Source of the DNA: Dongia_B sp964406155
GTDB lineage: Bacteria > Pseudomonadota > Alphaproteobacteria > Dongiales > Dongiaceae
DNA length: 64,000 bases
Direction: 5' to 3'
Assembly: GCA_964406155.1 (NCBI GenBank)
Contig: CAYOQR010000005.1
Location: forward strand, 86,502 to 150,501
Of this stretch, positions 6,456 to 15,655 are shown piece by piece (within the stretch, counting starts at the first letter, position 1; every line of letters starts with the position of its first letter). Under the pieces are notes generated by a model, which did not search any database, was not told where the DNA came from, and saw only the letters and a list, made by a program, of their open reading frames with translations. Both the position numbers and the translations under genes were made by a program.

Positions 6456-8185
6456 CGCGCCGTTCCATCGCCGGACTCTTCACCGAGGGCCGCGCTGCCG
6501 ATCAGATAGTCGCTATCAACAAGACAGGCCCAATTACGCTTGCCCGTTTCCAGCGCGACGTCGCGGCGAATGCGACCAGAATCCGTGAAGCAGGCTGCCG
6601 TCGTGGACTGCTCGCCTGTACGGATACCTATTGGGCCGCCGTGGGCCTCCTCGGTCTGTTCCATGCCGGCGCCAGCGCGGTCATGCCGCAGAACCTGAAG
6701 CCTGATTCCCTGGCGCTGATCGACGATCAATGGGATTTCATCATCGCCGATGTCCCACAGGACGATACCGGCCGTGCCCTCACGCTGGAAACGGCCGACG
6801 AGATGCCCGGCACCTTATCTCTGCCGGCCCTGCATCCGGATGCCTGCTCGCTCGATCTTTTCACCTCCGGTTCGACCGGCCAGCCTAAGCGCATCACCAA
6901 GAGCCTGCGCCTTCTGGAGAACGAGGCCAGAGCCGTCGAGCAATTGTTCGGGCCGCGTCTCACCCCCGATAGCCGCATCCATGCCACGGTGTCGCATCAG
7001 CATCTCTATGGCCTCACCTTCGGTCTGATCTGGCCGCTTTTCAGCGGCCGCCCCTTTCATGGCGAAACCCATCAAATCTGGGAAACGTTGCTGGCCCTGA
7101 AGATCGGCCACTCGATGCTGGTGACCAGCCCGGCCCATTTGACCCGGCTTGCCGGTTTTCGTGTTCAGCCGACGGGCGAGCATCCCGCGATCATTCTGTC
7201 GGCAGGCTCGCCCCTGCCCGCCGGCGCGGTTCAGGAAACCATCGGGATTCTCGGTACGGCGCCGACGGAAATCTTCGGCAGCACCGAAACCGGCGCCATT
7301 GCCTGGCGTGATTGGGGCTCGGCCGATCCGGCCTGGACGCCGCTGCCGAGTGTCCGGGTCGAGCAACTCGCCGATGGGCGGATGTCGGTCCTTTCGCCCT
7401 TCGTCGCCGGCGATGGCCGGCATGACAGCGCCGATCTGATCGCCCTCGCCGAAGACGGTACCTTCCGCGCCCTGGGCCGGTCCGACAGCATCGTGAAAAT
7501 CGAAGGCAAGCGGGCCAGCCTGCCGGAGCTCGAAAGCGAGCTTCAGCGGCTTCCCCAGGTCGCCGCCGCCGCGGTCATTCTGTTGGCCGGTGAACGTCCC
7601 CGTCTTGGTGCTGTCGTCGTGCCGACCGCACAAGGCCAAGCGGAACTCGCCATCGCCGGATCTTTCCGTTTCGGTCAAAAGCTGCGGCGCCAACTGGCGT
7701 CGCGGTTCGAATCGGTCGTCCTTCCCAAGCAATGGCGGTTCGTGTCCGAGCTGCCCTCCGGCGGTCTGGGGAAGCGGCGGGTTTCCGATCTGTTGTCTCT
7801 GTTCGATGCGCAGGAGGAGAAGATGACGGCATCCGATCGTCCCGACGAACCGGAATTGCACGACCAGCGGAAGACGGCGGACGGCATTGAGCTTGATCTC
7901 TTCATTCCGCCGACGCTCAGCCATCTCGATGGCCATTTCCCCAAACTGCCGATCGTCCCCGGCGTGGCGCAGATCGACTGGGCGGCGAAATACGCTGCCC
8001 GCCATCTTCATCTGGGTAATGGCGTGGCCATGTCGTTCCAGGTGAAATTCCGCCGCCTGATGTCACCCGGCAGCCATATCACCTTGGTGCTCAGCCATCA
8101 CGCCGAACGCCGCCGCATGTCCTTTACCTATCAGCAGCAGGACCAGGTTCTGGCCTCCGGCAGCTTCGCCTTGGGGATCCCGTGA
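6452..8185 (+). CDS. apeH: AMP-ligase fused to a hotdog dehydratase (ApeH-ApeI fusion)
   Basis: 577 residues. Residues 1 to about 457 form an adenylation enzyme: DLFTSGSTGQPKRITKS (phosphate loop), IFGSTETGAIAWR (acid-binding), LGRSDSIVKIEGKRASLPEL (hinge), and the C-terminal Lys in LPSGGLGKRR. It should activate an aryl acid, by analogy 4-hydroxybenzoate, and load an ACP. From about residue 458 there is a FabZ/FabA-like hotdog domain with SHLDGHFPKLPIVPGVAQ, equivalent to the separate ApeI dehydratase of other clusters. The frame is continuous. A strong AGGAGG site precedes an internal ATG at 7823, so free dehydratase may also be made. ATG 6452 is chosen over upstream frame because it forms the ATGA overlap. 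Confidence 0.85.
   Translation: MTRRSIAGLFTEGRAADQIVAINKTGPITLARFQRDVAANATRIREAGCRRGLLACTDTYWAAVGLLGLFHAGASAVMPQNLKPDSLALIDDQWDFIIADVPQDDTGRALTLETADEMPGTLSLPALHPDACSLDLFTSGSTGQPKRITKSLRLLENEARAVEQLFGPRLTPDSRIHATVSHQHLYGLTFGLIWPLFSGRPFHGETHQIWETLLALKIGHSMLVTSPAHLTRLAGFRVQPTGEHPAIILSAGSPLPAGAVQETIGILGTAPTEIFGSTETGAIAWRDWGSADPAWTPLPSVRVEQLADGRMSVLSPFVAGDGRHDSADLIALAEDGTFRALGRSDSIVKIEGKRASLPELESELQRLPQVAAAAVILLAGERPRLGAVVVPTAQGQAELAIAGSFRFGQKLRRQLASRFESVVLPKQWRFVSELPSGGLGKRRVSDLLSLFDAQEEKMTASDRPDEPELHDQRKTADGIELDLFIPPTLSHLDGHFPKLPIVPGVAQIDWAAKYAARHLHLGNGVAMSFQVKFRRLMSPGSHITLVLSHHAERRRMSFTYQQQDQVLASGSFALGIP
7811..7825 (+). promoter_or_regulatory. internal ribosome binding site and in-frame ATG inside the fusion gene
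   Basis: CAGGAGGAGAAGATG reads AGGAGG followed at 5 bases by an ATG in the frame of the AMP-ligase/dehydratase fusion. Translation from here would give a 120-residue stand-alone dehydratase (MTASDRPDEPELH...). The position is exactly at the domain boundary. Confidence 0.6.
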
Positions 8186-9882
8186 CGCCGCCTTTCCGGC
8201 CTTGCGCCATCATTCCCAGCCGCAATCATTGGCAGGTCATTGACCGGGTCGTCGACGCCCTCCGGGCCGCCGGTCTGCCGGTCTTCGTCATCGATGACGG
8301 CAGCGACGAGCCGGCGCGCAGTATCCTGGCAAGGTTTCGCGACAGCGATCCCGGCGGCGGCTTCTACCGCTTCGAGGTCAACCAGGGTAAAGGCGCCGCC
8401 GTGCTGCAGGGCATGCAGATGGCCCTGGCGGCCGGCTACAGCCACGCGGTCCAGGTCGATGCCGATGGCCAGCACGATCTTGCCGCTCTGCCGGCGCTCC
8501 TGGCCCGGGCGGAACGGTTTCCGGACGCGCTGGTGACGGGGGTGCCGCAATATGACGCCTCGATCCCGACCGGCCGCGCGATCGGCCGCTGGATCACCCA
8601 TGTCTGGGTCTGGATCGAAACCCTCTCCCTCCGCATCCGCGACAGCATGTGCGGCTTCCGGGTCTATCCACTGGCGGCCGTGGCCGCTCTGCTGGTGGAT
8701 GGCGCACAGATCGGGCGCCGCATGGATTTCGATACCGAAATCATGGTGCGCCTGTTCTGGCGGGGCACACCGGTCAGCGACGTGCCGGTCGCCGTCACCT
8801 ATCCGCCGGGCAATACCTCGAACTTCGATGTCCTGCGCGACAATCTGCGCATCAGCCTGATGCATACACGGCTTGTGCTGACCATGCTCACGCATTTGCC
8901 GCATATCCTCGCCAATCGGCCGCGACGGCTCGATCAGCGTCATTGGTCCTGGCTGGCGGAACGAGGAACCTGTTGGGGGCTGCGCTTCTGCCTGGCAAGC
9001 TATCGTCTTCTCGGTCGGCGCGGCTGCCAGGCCGTGCTGACGCCGATCGTGCTCTATTTCTATCTGGCCAGCCGCGAGCAGCGGCGGGCCTCGCGAGATT
9101 TTCTGCGGCACGCCTTCCGCGCGCAGGGACGGCAACGTGAACCGGGTTTCATCGACGGCTATCGCCACTTCTTCGCCTTCGCGATGCGCATCCTCGACAA
9201 CTTCGCCGGCTGGGCGGGCGAATTACCGGCCGATGCCGTGCGGATCCAGAAGAGCGATGACCTCAAGGCGGCCGTCGCCGATCCCAGCGGAGCTCTCGTC
9301 ATCATCTGCCATCACGGCAATATCGATCTCTCCCGTGCCTTGCTGGACGACAAGACGCGCGAGCGTCTGATCGTCCTGGTGCATACGCGTCATGCCGAGA
9401 ACTACAACAAGGTGCTGCGCGAGATTCGGCCGGCCGCCGCGATCAGCATGTTTCAGGTGACGGAATTGGGACCCGAAACCGCCATCCATCTGAAGGATCA
9501 GGTGGAACAGGGGAAATGGGTCGTTATCGCGGGCGACCGTACGCCGGTCACCAATCAAAGCTTTGTCGCCGAGGCCGACTTCCTCGGCGAAACGGCGCCC
9601 TTCTCCATTGGTCCTTATCTTCTGGCCTCGTTGCTGGAATGCCCGGTCTATCTCCTCTTCTGTCAGCGCGAGAACGGGCAGCATCGTCTGGATTTCGAGA
9701 AATTCGCCGACCGGATCGACCTGCCCCGGCCGGAACGCCGTACACGGCTTCAGGCTCATGCCCGGTCTTTCGCCGCGCGGCTCGAGGAACAGGCATTGCG
9801 TGACCCGTTCCAATGGTTCAATTTCTTTGATTTTTGGGCCCCGCAACGGGACGCAAGCGAAATGAGGCGACGTCCGAAATGA
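8182..9882 (+). CDS. apeJ: bifunctional glycosyltransferase family 2 / LpxL-like acyltransferase (APE)
   Basis: 566 residues in two domains. The first 235 or so residues are a GT-A glycosyltransferase: CAIIPSRNHWQVIDRVVDAL, VFVIDDGSD, NQGKGAAVLQGM, and the DxD metal site in VQVDADGQHD. From about residue 270 it is an LpxL/HtrB-type lauroyl transferase with the HxxxxD motif in CHHGNIDLSRAL and VIAGDRTPVTNQ further on. Such fusions are typical of APE loci and are thought to build the glycolipid-like anchor. The GTG start overlaps the previous TGA (GTGA). The end overlaps the next ATG (ATGA). Confidence 0.85.
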   Translation: MTPPFRPCAIIPSRNHWQVIDRVVDALRAAGLPVFVIDDGSDEPARSILARFRDSDPGGGFYRFEVNQGKGAAVLQGMQMALAAGYSHAVQVDADGQHDLAALPALLARAERFPDALVTGVPQYDASIPTGRAIGRWITHVWVWIETLSLRIRDSMCGFRVYPLAAVAALLVDGAQIGRRMDFDTEIMVRLFWRGTPVSDVPVAVTYPPGNTSNFDVLRDNLRISLMHTRLVLTMLTHLPHILANRPRRLDQRHWSWLAERGTCWGLRFCLASYRLLGRRGCQAVLTPIVLYFYLASREQRRASRDFLRHAFRAQGRQREPGFIDGYRHFFAFAMRILDNFAGWAGELPADAVRIQKSDDLKAAVADPSGALVIICHHGNIDLSRALLDDKTRERLIVLVHTRHAENYNKVLREIRPAAAISMFQVTELGPETAIHLKDQVEQGKWVVIAGDRTPVTNQSFVAEADFLGETAPFSIGPYLLASLLECPVYLLFCQRENGQHRLDFEKFADRIDLPRPERRTRLQAHARSFAARLEEQALRDPFQWFNFFDFWAPQRDASEMRRRPK

Positions 9883-10286
9883 TATCTGCCGAAGTGGAAA
9901 TCACCGCCCAGTTCTACGACCTCGACCCCATGCAGGTGGTCTGGCACGGCAACTATGCCAAATTCCTCGAACAGGCCCGCTGCGCCCTGCTCGACAAGAT
10001 CGGCTACAACTATCCTGAGATGGACAAGTCCGGCTATCTCTGGCCGGTCGTCGACATGCAGATCAAATATGTCCGGCCGGTACGCTATGCCCAGGTGATC
10101 CGGGTCGAGGCAACGCTGCTGGAATATGAGAACCGGCTGAAGATCAGCTATCGCTGCCGCGACAAGATCACGGGCGAGGTCCTCACCAAGGCGCATACCG
10201 TGCAGGTCGCGGTGACCGCAGCCAGCGGCGAGCTCTGCCTGGAATCGCCCCCGGCCCTGATCGAGAAGATTGAACGGTTATCGTGA
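9879..10286 (+). CDS. apeK: acyl-CoA/ACP thioesterase, 4-hydroxybenzoyl-CoA thioesterase type (APE)
   Basis: 135 residues, single hotdog domain. The signature FYDLDPMQVVWHGNYAKFLEQAR includes the catalytic Asp and the HGNY loop of the 4HBT/YbgC family, followed by WPVVDMQIKYVRPVRY. It probably releases stalled intermediates or the finished chain from an ACP. ATG 9879 is used because it gives the ATGA overlap with the upstream gene; an upstream in-frame ATG at 9834 lies wholly inside that gene. There is a 10-bp gap to the LolA-like gene. Confidence 0.85.
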   Translation: MISAEVEITAQFYDLDPMQVVWHGNYAKFLEQARCALLDKIGYNYPEMDKSGYLWPVVDMQIKYVRPVRYAQVIRVEATLLEYENRLKISYRCRDKITGEVLTKAHTVQVAVTAASGELCLESPPALIEKIERLS

Positions 10287-10296
10287 GGAAAGTGCC

Positions 10297-10938
10297 GTGA
10301 AGAAGCTGATTGCCGTTCTTGCCCTTCTCATGCTCCCCGTCATCGCCTCCCTGCAGACCGATGACGCCCGGGCCGACGACCTCAAGATCGCAAGGCCCCT
10401 CGCCGCTGGCGAGATCCTGCGTGGCCGCTTCGTGCAGGAACGCTCCCTGGAAGGCTTCCAGGCACCGCTGAAGAGCGAAGGCAGCTTCATCGTGGCCGCA
10501 GGGCGCGGCCTGATCTGGCGCGTCGAGACGCCCTTTCCCACCACCACCGTCATCACGCCGGCCGGTCTGGTCCAGGAGACACGCGGCAACGAGACCCTGC
10601 GCCTCTCCGCCGCACGCATCCCCTTCATGGCGCAGCTCTACGACATGATGAGCGGCACCATGGGCGGCAATATGGATCGGCTGAAACAGCAATTCGCCGT
10701 CGCGTCATCCGGCTCAGAGCAGGACTGGCAGGTCAAGCTGACGCCTTTATCATCGGGCAATTCGGGCACATTGCCGATCAGGGAAATCGATATCCAGGGT
10801 GGGCGTTTCGTCGATCAGGTCGATATCCGCAAACCGAACGGCGACCACGACAATCTGCATTTCCATGACCAGACGATCGGCACCGAGCCTCTCTCGGATG
10901 CCGACACCAAGCTGCTCGATAGCGCCAGCCGCCCATGA
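10297..10938 (+). CDS. apeL: LolA-like outer-membrane lipoprotein carrier (APE)
   Basis: 213 residues with a Sec signal (KKLIAVLALLMLPVIAS...ARA, cleavage near residue 27). The mature part has the LolA-type pattern: LRGRFVQERSLEGFQAPLKSEG, LIWRVETPFPTTTVITPAGL and QVKLTPLSSG. LolA carries hydrophobic acyl moieties across the periplasm. Here it probably ferries the aryl polyene lipid towards the outer membrane, working with the MMPL exporter next door. GTG 10297 has GAGGAA 6 bases upstream and starts exactly at the signal peptide; the ATG at 10270 would add a non-signal extension. It overlaps the exporter gene by ATGA. Confidence 0.85.
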   Translation: MKKLIAVLALLMLPVIASLQTDDARADDLKIARPLAAGEILRGRFVQERSLEGFQAPLKSEGSFIVAAGRGLIWRVETPFPTTTVITPAGLVQETRGNETLRLSAARIPFMAQLYDMMSGTMGGNMDRLKQQFAVASSGSEQDWQVKLTPLSSGNSGTLPIREIDIQGGRFVDQVDIRKPNGDHDNLHFHDQTIGTEPLSDADTKLLDSASRP

Positions 10939-13286
10939 GACGTTTTTTTGCCGCCATCTGGCTGGCTGTCCTCCTGGCCCTTGGCGCCTATCTCGCCTGG
11001 AGCGTTCATACCGGCCTGCGCTTCAGCACCGATATCCTGGCTCTGCTGCCGCGCGAGGCGGAGACGCCGCTGCTGGAACAGGCGAACGACGCCGTCACGG
11101 AGACATTCTCGCGGCGTGTCCTGCTGTTGATCGGCGATCGCGACCGTGCCGTCGCCCGCCAGGCGGCCACTGAACTGACCGACAGCCTGACAAAGGCCGG
11201 CCTGATCAGCACCGATGCAGGCGCCTTCAGCAGCGACCGGCTGAAACAACTGGGCAGCCTCTATTTCCCCTATCGCCAAGGTCTACTCTCGCCTCGCGAC
11301 CGGACCTTGTTGGAACAAGGCAAGGGCGCCGATATCGCCACCGCGGCGCTGTCGCAGATCTACGGCTTCGTCGGCATGACCGATGCCCGGCTAATCGCCC
11401 AAGACCCCTTCCTGCTGCTGCAATCCTTCCTCACCCAGTTGCCGATCCCGCTCTCGCGCCTGACCCTCGATGACGGCCTGCTGACGGTACAGGACGGCGA
11501 TATCACTTGGGTTCTCGTTACCGGCCAGTTGACCGGCGAGCCCTTCGCTTTCGATGTCCAAGACAAATTCATCGGCAAGCTGGATGGCGCTCTTTCCAAG
11601 TTGAAGCAGGCCGCACCGGATCTTCAGGTCAAACGACTGGGCGCCGTCTTCTTCGCCGCCGACGGATCGAAAGTCGCGATGGCCGAGACCTCGACCCTCG
11701 GCCTCATCTCCATCATCGGCTCCGTCCTGCTGCTGCTCCTGACCTTCCGCCGCCTGGCGCCGCTTTGGCAGAACCTTCTGGTCATCGCCATCGGCGCCGG
11801 TGTGGCGCTCTCGGTCAGCCTTATGCTGTTCGAACAGCTACATGTCGCCGTGCTTCTCTTCGGCGTCAGCCTGATCGGCATCGCCGTCGATTACGGCATG
11901 TATTATTACAGCACCCTGTTCGATCCCGATTGCCGAACGCCGGAACAGCGGCTGCGCAGCGTTTGGGCCGGTATCAGCCTCGGCTTCGTCACCACCCTGA
12001 TCGGCTATGCCATCTTGATCCTGGCACCGTTTCCGGGTTTGCGGCAGATCGCGATCTTCTCGGTGATCGGCCTGTGCGGCTCCTTCGTCACCGTCGCGCT
12101 CTGGTTTCCCCTGATCGACCGCAATCCGCCGGCGCATCATGGCGCCGCCATGCTGCGGGCGGCGGGTGCCCTCTGGTCGTTCTGGGAAACGCCCAGGCTA
12201 CGCCTCGTCCGCCCGATCCTGATTGCCGCGCTTTGCCTCGTCACCGTCTTCGGTCTGATCCGCATCAAAGCCGATGACGATGTCCGCCATCTGCAATCGC
12301 TCTCGGCCGAGCTGATCGCCCAGCAGAACGACATCCAGCGCCTGATCGGCAGCACCGGCATGACGCAGTTCCTGCTGATCCACACGCCGGATGACGAAGC
12401 GGCGCTGCAGATCGAGGAAAAACTCGATCCCCTGTTGCTGCAGTTGCAGGGGCAAGGCGCCCTGGCGGCTTATCAGTCGCCTGCCGCCTATATCCCCTCC
12501 GCCGCCCGGCAGCGCGAGAATCGCCGGCTGGTCGAGGATGCATTGGACAAGCCCTATCTCGCCGCTCAGATGCAGCAACTCGGCCTGCCCATGCCGGCAC
12601 GTCCGCAAGCGGCATCCGACGATGTCCTGACGCTCGGCCAGGCCATGGCGGCGCAGGCGGTACCCTTCCTGCGCCATCTCGTCCTGAAACCCGGCATTCA
12701 TGTCGTGACGCTGGACGGCCTGCAGAATCCCGACGCCCTGCGTAGCGCGGTCGCCGGGCTCGATGGTGTCCGCCTGGTCGATCCGGCCGGCGATTACACG
12801 ACCTTGCTGTCCAAGTACCGCCACCGCGCCATGTGGCTGATCGTCTTCGCCATCCTGCTGATGATGCCGGTCCTGATCTGGCGCTATGGCTGGCTGGGCG
12901 CCATCCTGGTCAAGGCCCCCTCGGTCGCCGCGATCAGTCTGGCCCTGGCTTTCATCGGCCTGACCGGCGAAGGCTTCAACTTCTTCCATGCCATGGCCCT
13001 GATCCTGGTCCAGTCGATCGGCGTGGATTACGCGGTGTTCTGCGCCGAAAGCGGTCGCAGCCGGCGCGCCGTGACCATGCTGGGCGTCTGGCTATCGGCC
13101 CTTTCGACCCTGCTGTCCTTCGGCGTCCTTGCTTTCAGCCAGGTGGCAGCCGTCCATGCCTTCGGCCTGACCATGCTGGTCGGTATTCTCTTTGCCTTCG
13201 TCCTGGCACCGATCGCCGGCAAGGCCCATCGCGGGGCCAGAAACCTCAAGGGAAATCCCGGTGGAAATCCCAAGGGAAATCTCTGA
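10935..13286 (+). CDS. apeM: MMPL/RND-family exporter (APE)
   Basis: 783 residues. It has an N-terminal helix, a periplasmic loop, a block of six helices starting near LGLISIIGSVLLLLLTFRRL, a second loop, and a C-terminal block starting near HRAMWLIVFAILLMMPVLIW. The Asp/Tyr pair in GIAVDYGMYYYS and the matching IGVDYAVFCAES are the conserved TM4/TM10 proton-relay positions of MMPL proteins. It should move the polyene lipid out of the inner membrane. The C-terminus is an unusual short Gly/Asn/Lys repeat (KGNPGGNPKGNL). An 85-bp gap with no other feature precedes the lipoprotein gene. Confidence 0.85.
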   Translation: MRRFFAAIWLAVLLALGAYLAWSVHTGLRFSTDILALLPREAETPLLEQANDAVTETFSRRVLLLIGDRDRAVARQAATELTDSLTKAGLISTDAGAFSSDRLKQLGSLYFPYRQGLLSPRDRTLLEQGKGADIATAALSQIYGFVGMTDARLIAQDPFLLLQSFLTQLPIPLSRLTLDDGLLTVQDGDITWVLVTGQLTGEPFAFDVQDKFIGKLDGALSKLKQAAPDLQVKRLGAVFFAADGSKVAMAETSTLGLISIIGSVLLLLLTFRRLAPLWQNLLVIAIGAGVALSVSLMLFEQLHVAVLLFGVSLIGIAVDYGMYYYSTLFDPDCRTPEQRLRSVWAGISLGFVTTLIGYAILILAPFPGLRQIAIFSVIGLCGSFVTVALWFPLIDRNPPAHHGAAMLRAAGALWSFWETPRLRLVRPILIAALCLVTVFGLIRIKADDDVRHLQSLSAELIAQQNDIQRLIGSTGMTQFLLIHTPDDEAALQIEEKLDPLLLQLQGQGALAAYQSPAAYIPSAARQRENRRLVEDALDKPYLAAQMQQLGLPMPARPQAASDDVLTLGQAMAAQAVPFLRHLVLKPGIHVVTLDGLQNPDALRSAVAGLDGVRLVDPAGDYTTLLSKYRHRAMWLIVFAILLMMPVLIWRYGWLGAILVKAPSVAAISLALAFIGLTGEGFNFFHAMALILVQSIGVDYAVFCAESGRSRRAVTMLGVWLSALSTLLSFGVLAFSQVAAVHAFGLTMLVGILFAFVLAPIAGKAHRGARNLKGNPGGNPKGNL

Positions 13287-13371
13287 GGCAGAAAAGGCAA
13301 GACGTAACCGCAATGTTCTGCCAAACATGGGAGGCCGGTGGCTTGCCAAGGCCAGGACTAAAGACAGGGGC

Positions 13372-13959
13372 ATGATGAAATCATTGAAGAATTGGCTGAT
13401 TATCTTGCTATTGCTGGGGGGCTGCGCCAGTTCCGCCGGGCAACAGGAGACATCAGCCGTCCTTGCCCCTAATCTGCGCCTCACCCTGCCGCGCCCGGCG
13501 GATATGGGCAAAAGCATTGAAGCCGTCCAGATGATCACTGCCCGCCATGACGGCCGCGACTTCACCTTCGAGGCCCATCTCAGCATCACGCCTGAACGCG
13601 TCCTGCTGGTCGGGCTCGATCCGATGGGCCAGCGGGTCATGACCGTCACCTGGCGGGAGAGCGGCATCACGGTCGATGCCTCGCCCTTCCTGCCGAAGGA
13701 AGTGCGACCCGGTTCGATGCTGGCCGATATCGTCGTACTGTACTGGCCGGAAGAGGCTGTTCGGCGATCTCTGGCCGATGCCGGCGCCAGGCTTGCCGTC
13801 ACGGATAAAAGCCGGGACGTCACCGCCGCCGACGGCCAGGAAGTACTGCACGCAGATTATGCCAGCGGTACCGCCAATCCTTGGTCCGGCGGGTTGCGCT
13901 ACCGCAACGCGGCCTGGAAATACGATATCCAGGTCGAAACCTTGCAGGTCAGCCAATGA
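13372..13959 (+). CDS. apeN: DUF3261-type lipoprotein (APE)
   Basis: 195 residues with a lipoprotein signal: positive MMKSLKNW, hydrophobic core LIILLLL and lipobox GGC followed by ASS. The body fits the small lipoprotein family found in aryl polyene loci (EVRPGSMLADIVVLYWPEEAVRRSL; NPWSGGLRYRNAAWKYDIQV). It is likely an outer-membrane LolB-like acceptor for the pigment, which is inference from its pairing with LolA and MMPL genes. Two adjacent ATGs at 13372 and 13375 are possible starts. The frame is open further upstream but has no signal peptide there. ATGA joins it to the next gene. Confidence 0.8.
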   Translation: MMKSLKNWLIILLLLGGCASSAGQQETSAVLAPNLRLTLPRPADMGKSIEAVQMITARHDGRDFTFEAHLSITPERVLLVGLDPMGQRVMTVTWRESGITVDASPFLPKEVRPGSMLADIVVLYWPEEAVRRSLADAGARLAVTDKSRDVTAADGQEVLHADYASGTANPWSGGLRYRNAAWKYDIQVETLQVSQ

Positions 13960-15173
13960 CCTCCCGCCTGCCCAATACCGGCACGCTGGGCATCACGGCG
14001 CTGGGGATCGTCTGTCCCATCGGCCGGGACAAGAAGACCGTGGCCACGGCCCTGGCCGCCGGTACGCGCGACAGCCTTGTCCCGCGAAGCGATCTGGCGC
14101 TGGACAAAACCGTCCATGTCGGGGCGATCACCGGCGACCTGCCGGCGGTTCCTGCCGAACTGGCCCTTTACGACTGCCGCAACAATCGCGCGATGATGGC
14201 GGCCCTGGCGCAGATCCAGGACGAGATCGACGACGCGGTCGCGCGCTTCGGCCGCGACCGGATCGCCGTCATTCTCGGCTCCAGCACTGGTGGCATCGCC
14301 GAGGGTGAGAGCGCCTATGCCACCGTTCGGCAGACTGGCCAATGGCCCCAGGGCTTCGATTACCGTTTGCAAGAGGTCGGTGGTCTTGCTGAATTCACTG
14401 CCCGCTATCTCGGCCTGACCGGGCCGGCCTATACGGTGACCACGGCCTGTTCCTCCAGCGGCAAGGCCTTCGCCTCGGCGCGACGATTGATCCGGGCCGG
14501 CCTCTGCGATGCCGCGCTGGTGGGGGGCGCCGATACCCTCTGCCGGATGACGGTCAACGGCTTCGGATCGCTGGAAGCAATCTCCGCCGGCCTCTGCAAT
14601 CCCTTCAGCGCCAACCGCGACGGCATCAATATCGGCGAGGCAGCGGCCGCCTTCCTGCTGACCCGGGATGCGGCGCCGGTGCAGTTGCTGGGGATCGGCG
14701 AAAGCTCCGACGCGCATCATGTCAGCGCCCCCGACCCTGAAGGCCGTGGCGCCTATGAGGCAATGCGCCTTGCCTTGGTCGATGCCGGGTTGCAGCCGGC
14801 CGACATCGCTTATGTCAATCTGCACGGCACCGCCACGCCGCTCAATGATGTCATGGAAGGCAAAGCCGTGCATGCCCTACTGGGCGCCACCGTTCCCTGC
14901 AGCTCCACCAAATCGATGACCGGCCATACCCTGGGTGCCGCCAGCGCCTGCGAGGCTGCCTTCCTGTGGCTTACATTGCATCCGGATTACAATGCCGGCC
15001 TGCTGCCGCCGCATCTCTGGGACGGCGCAGTGGATGCCGCCATCCCGCCTCTGACCTTGGCGGAATCCGGCATGCGTGCGGTTTCGGCAGGCGGCATGCC
15101 CATGCTCAGCAATTCCTTTGCCTTCGGCGGCAGCAACGTGACCCTGGCCCTCGGGCGCGGCATCTCCGGTTGA
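13956..15173 (+). CDS. apeO: beta-ketoacyl-ACP synthase, first ketosynthase (APE)
   Basis: 405 residues. The thiolase-fold triad is visible: Cys165 in TTACSSSGKAF, His290 in NLHGTATPLND and His324 in SMTGHTLGAAS. NSFAFGGSNVTLALG closes the C-terminus. This is a full active FabB/FabF-type condensing enzyme. By analogy with the enterobacterial cluster it elongates the aryl polyene, possibly as a partner of the chain-length factor. ATG 13956 forms an ATGA overlap with the lipoprotein gene. An 11-bp gap with a GGTAGAG site precedes the dehydratase gene. Confidence 0.9.
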   Translation: MTSRLPNTGTLGITALGIVCPIGRDKKTVATALAAGTRDSLVPRSDLALDKTVHVGAITGDLPAVPAELALYDCRNNRAMMAALAQIQDEIDDAVARFGRDRIAVILGSSTGGIAEGESAYATVRQTGQWPQGFDYRLQEVGGLAEFTARYLGLTGPAYTVTTACSSSGKAFASARRLIRAGLCDAALVGGADTLCRMTVNGFGSLEAISAGLCNPFSANRDGINIGEAAAAFLLTRDAAPVQLLGIGESSDAHHVSAPDPEGRGAYEAMRLALVDAGLQPADIAYVNLHGTATPLNDVMEGKAVHALLGATVPCSSTKSMTGHTLGAASACEAAFLWLTLHPDYNAGLLPPHLWDGAVDAAIPPLTLAESGMRAVSAGGMPMLSNSFAFGGSNVTLALGRGISG

Positions 15174-15184
15174 GGTAGAGCGAC

Positions 15185-15655
15185 ATGGACCTCAAACTTT
15201 ATCCGATCGAGCTCCTCTTGCCGCATGCCCGGCCGATGATCCTGATCGACCGGGTCGTGCGGCGTGCGGCGGACCGGGTCGTCACCGAGGTCGATATCCG
15301 GCCCGGCATCCCTTTCTTTACCCCCGACTGCGGCGTTGCCGCCCATGTCGCTCTGGAGTATATGGCACAGTCCTGCGGTGCCTATGTCGGCGCCGCAGCC
15401 CTGGATTCAGGGGCGCCGGTACGGGTCGGTTTTCTGCTCGGCACCAGGAACTTCGCCAGCAAGATAACCTGGTTCCCGCCCGCCACCGTTCTGTCCGTCA
15501 CGGCAGTCCTCACCTTCCAGGAAGATGAAATGGCGGTCTTCGATTGCGCTGTCACGCAGCGGGACCAGGATGTCGCAACGGCGCAGCTCACGGTCTACCA
15601 ACCGGCGGACATGGCTGCCATGCTGGCCAGCCAGGGGATTGATTCGGGCTTATGA
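15185..15655 (+). CDS. apeP: 3-hydroxyacyl-ACP dehydratase, hotdog fold (APE)
   Basis: 156 residues. The FabZ-like opening LLPHARPMILIDRVVRR holds the catalytic-type His, followed by FFTPDCGVAAHVALEYMAQSCGAYVG where the acidic residue of the second motif sits in ALEYMAQ. It should remove water from the 3-hydroxyacyl intermediate to give the conjugated double bond. The fused domain at 7823-8185 is a second dehydratase; in other clusters the two partner as a heterodimer. The end overlaps the ketoreductase start by 4 bases (ATGA). Confidence 0.85.
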   Translation: MDLKLYPIELLLPHARPMILIDRVVRRAADRVVTEVDIRPGIPFFTPDCGVAAHVALEYMAQSCGAYVGAAALDSGAPVRVGFLLGTRNFASKITWFPPATVLSVTAVLTFQEDEMAVFDCAVTQRDQDVATAQLTVYQPADMAAMLASQGIDSGL

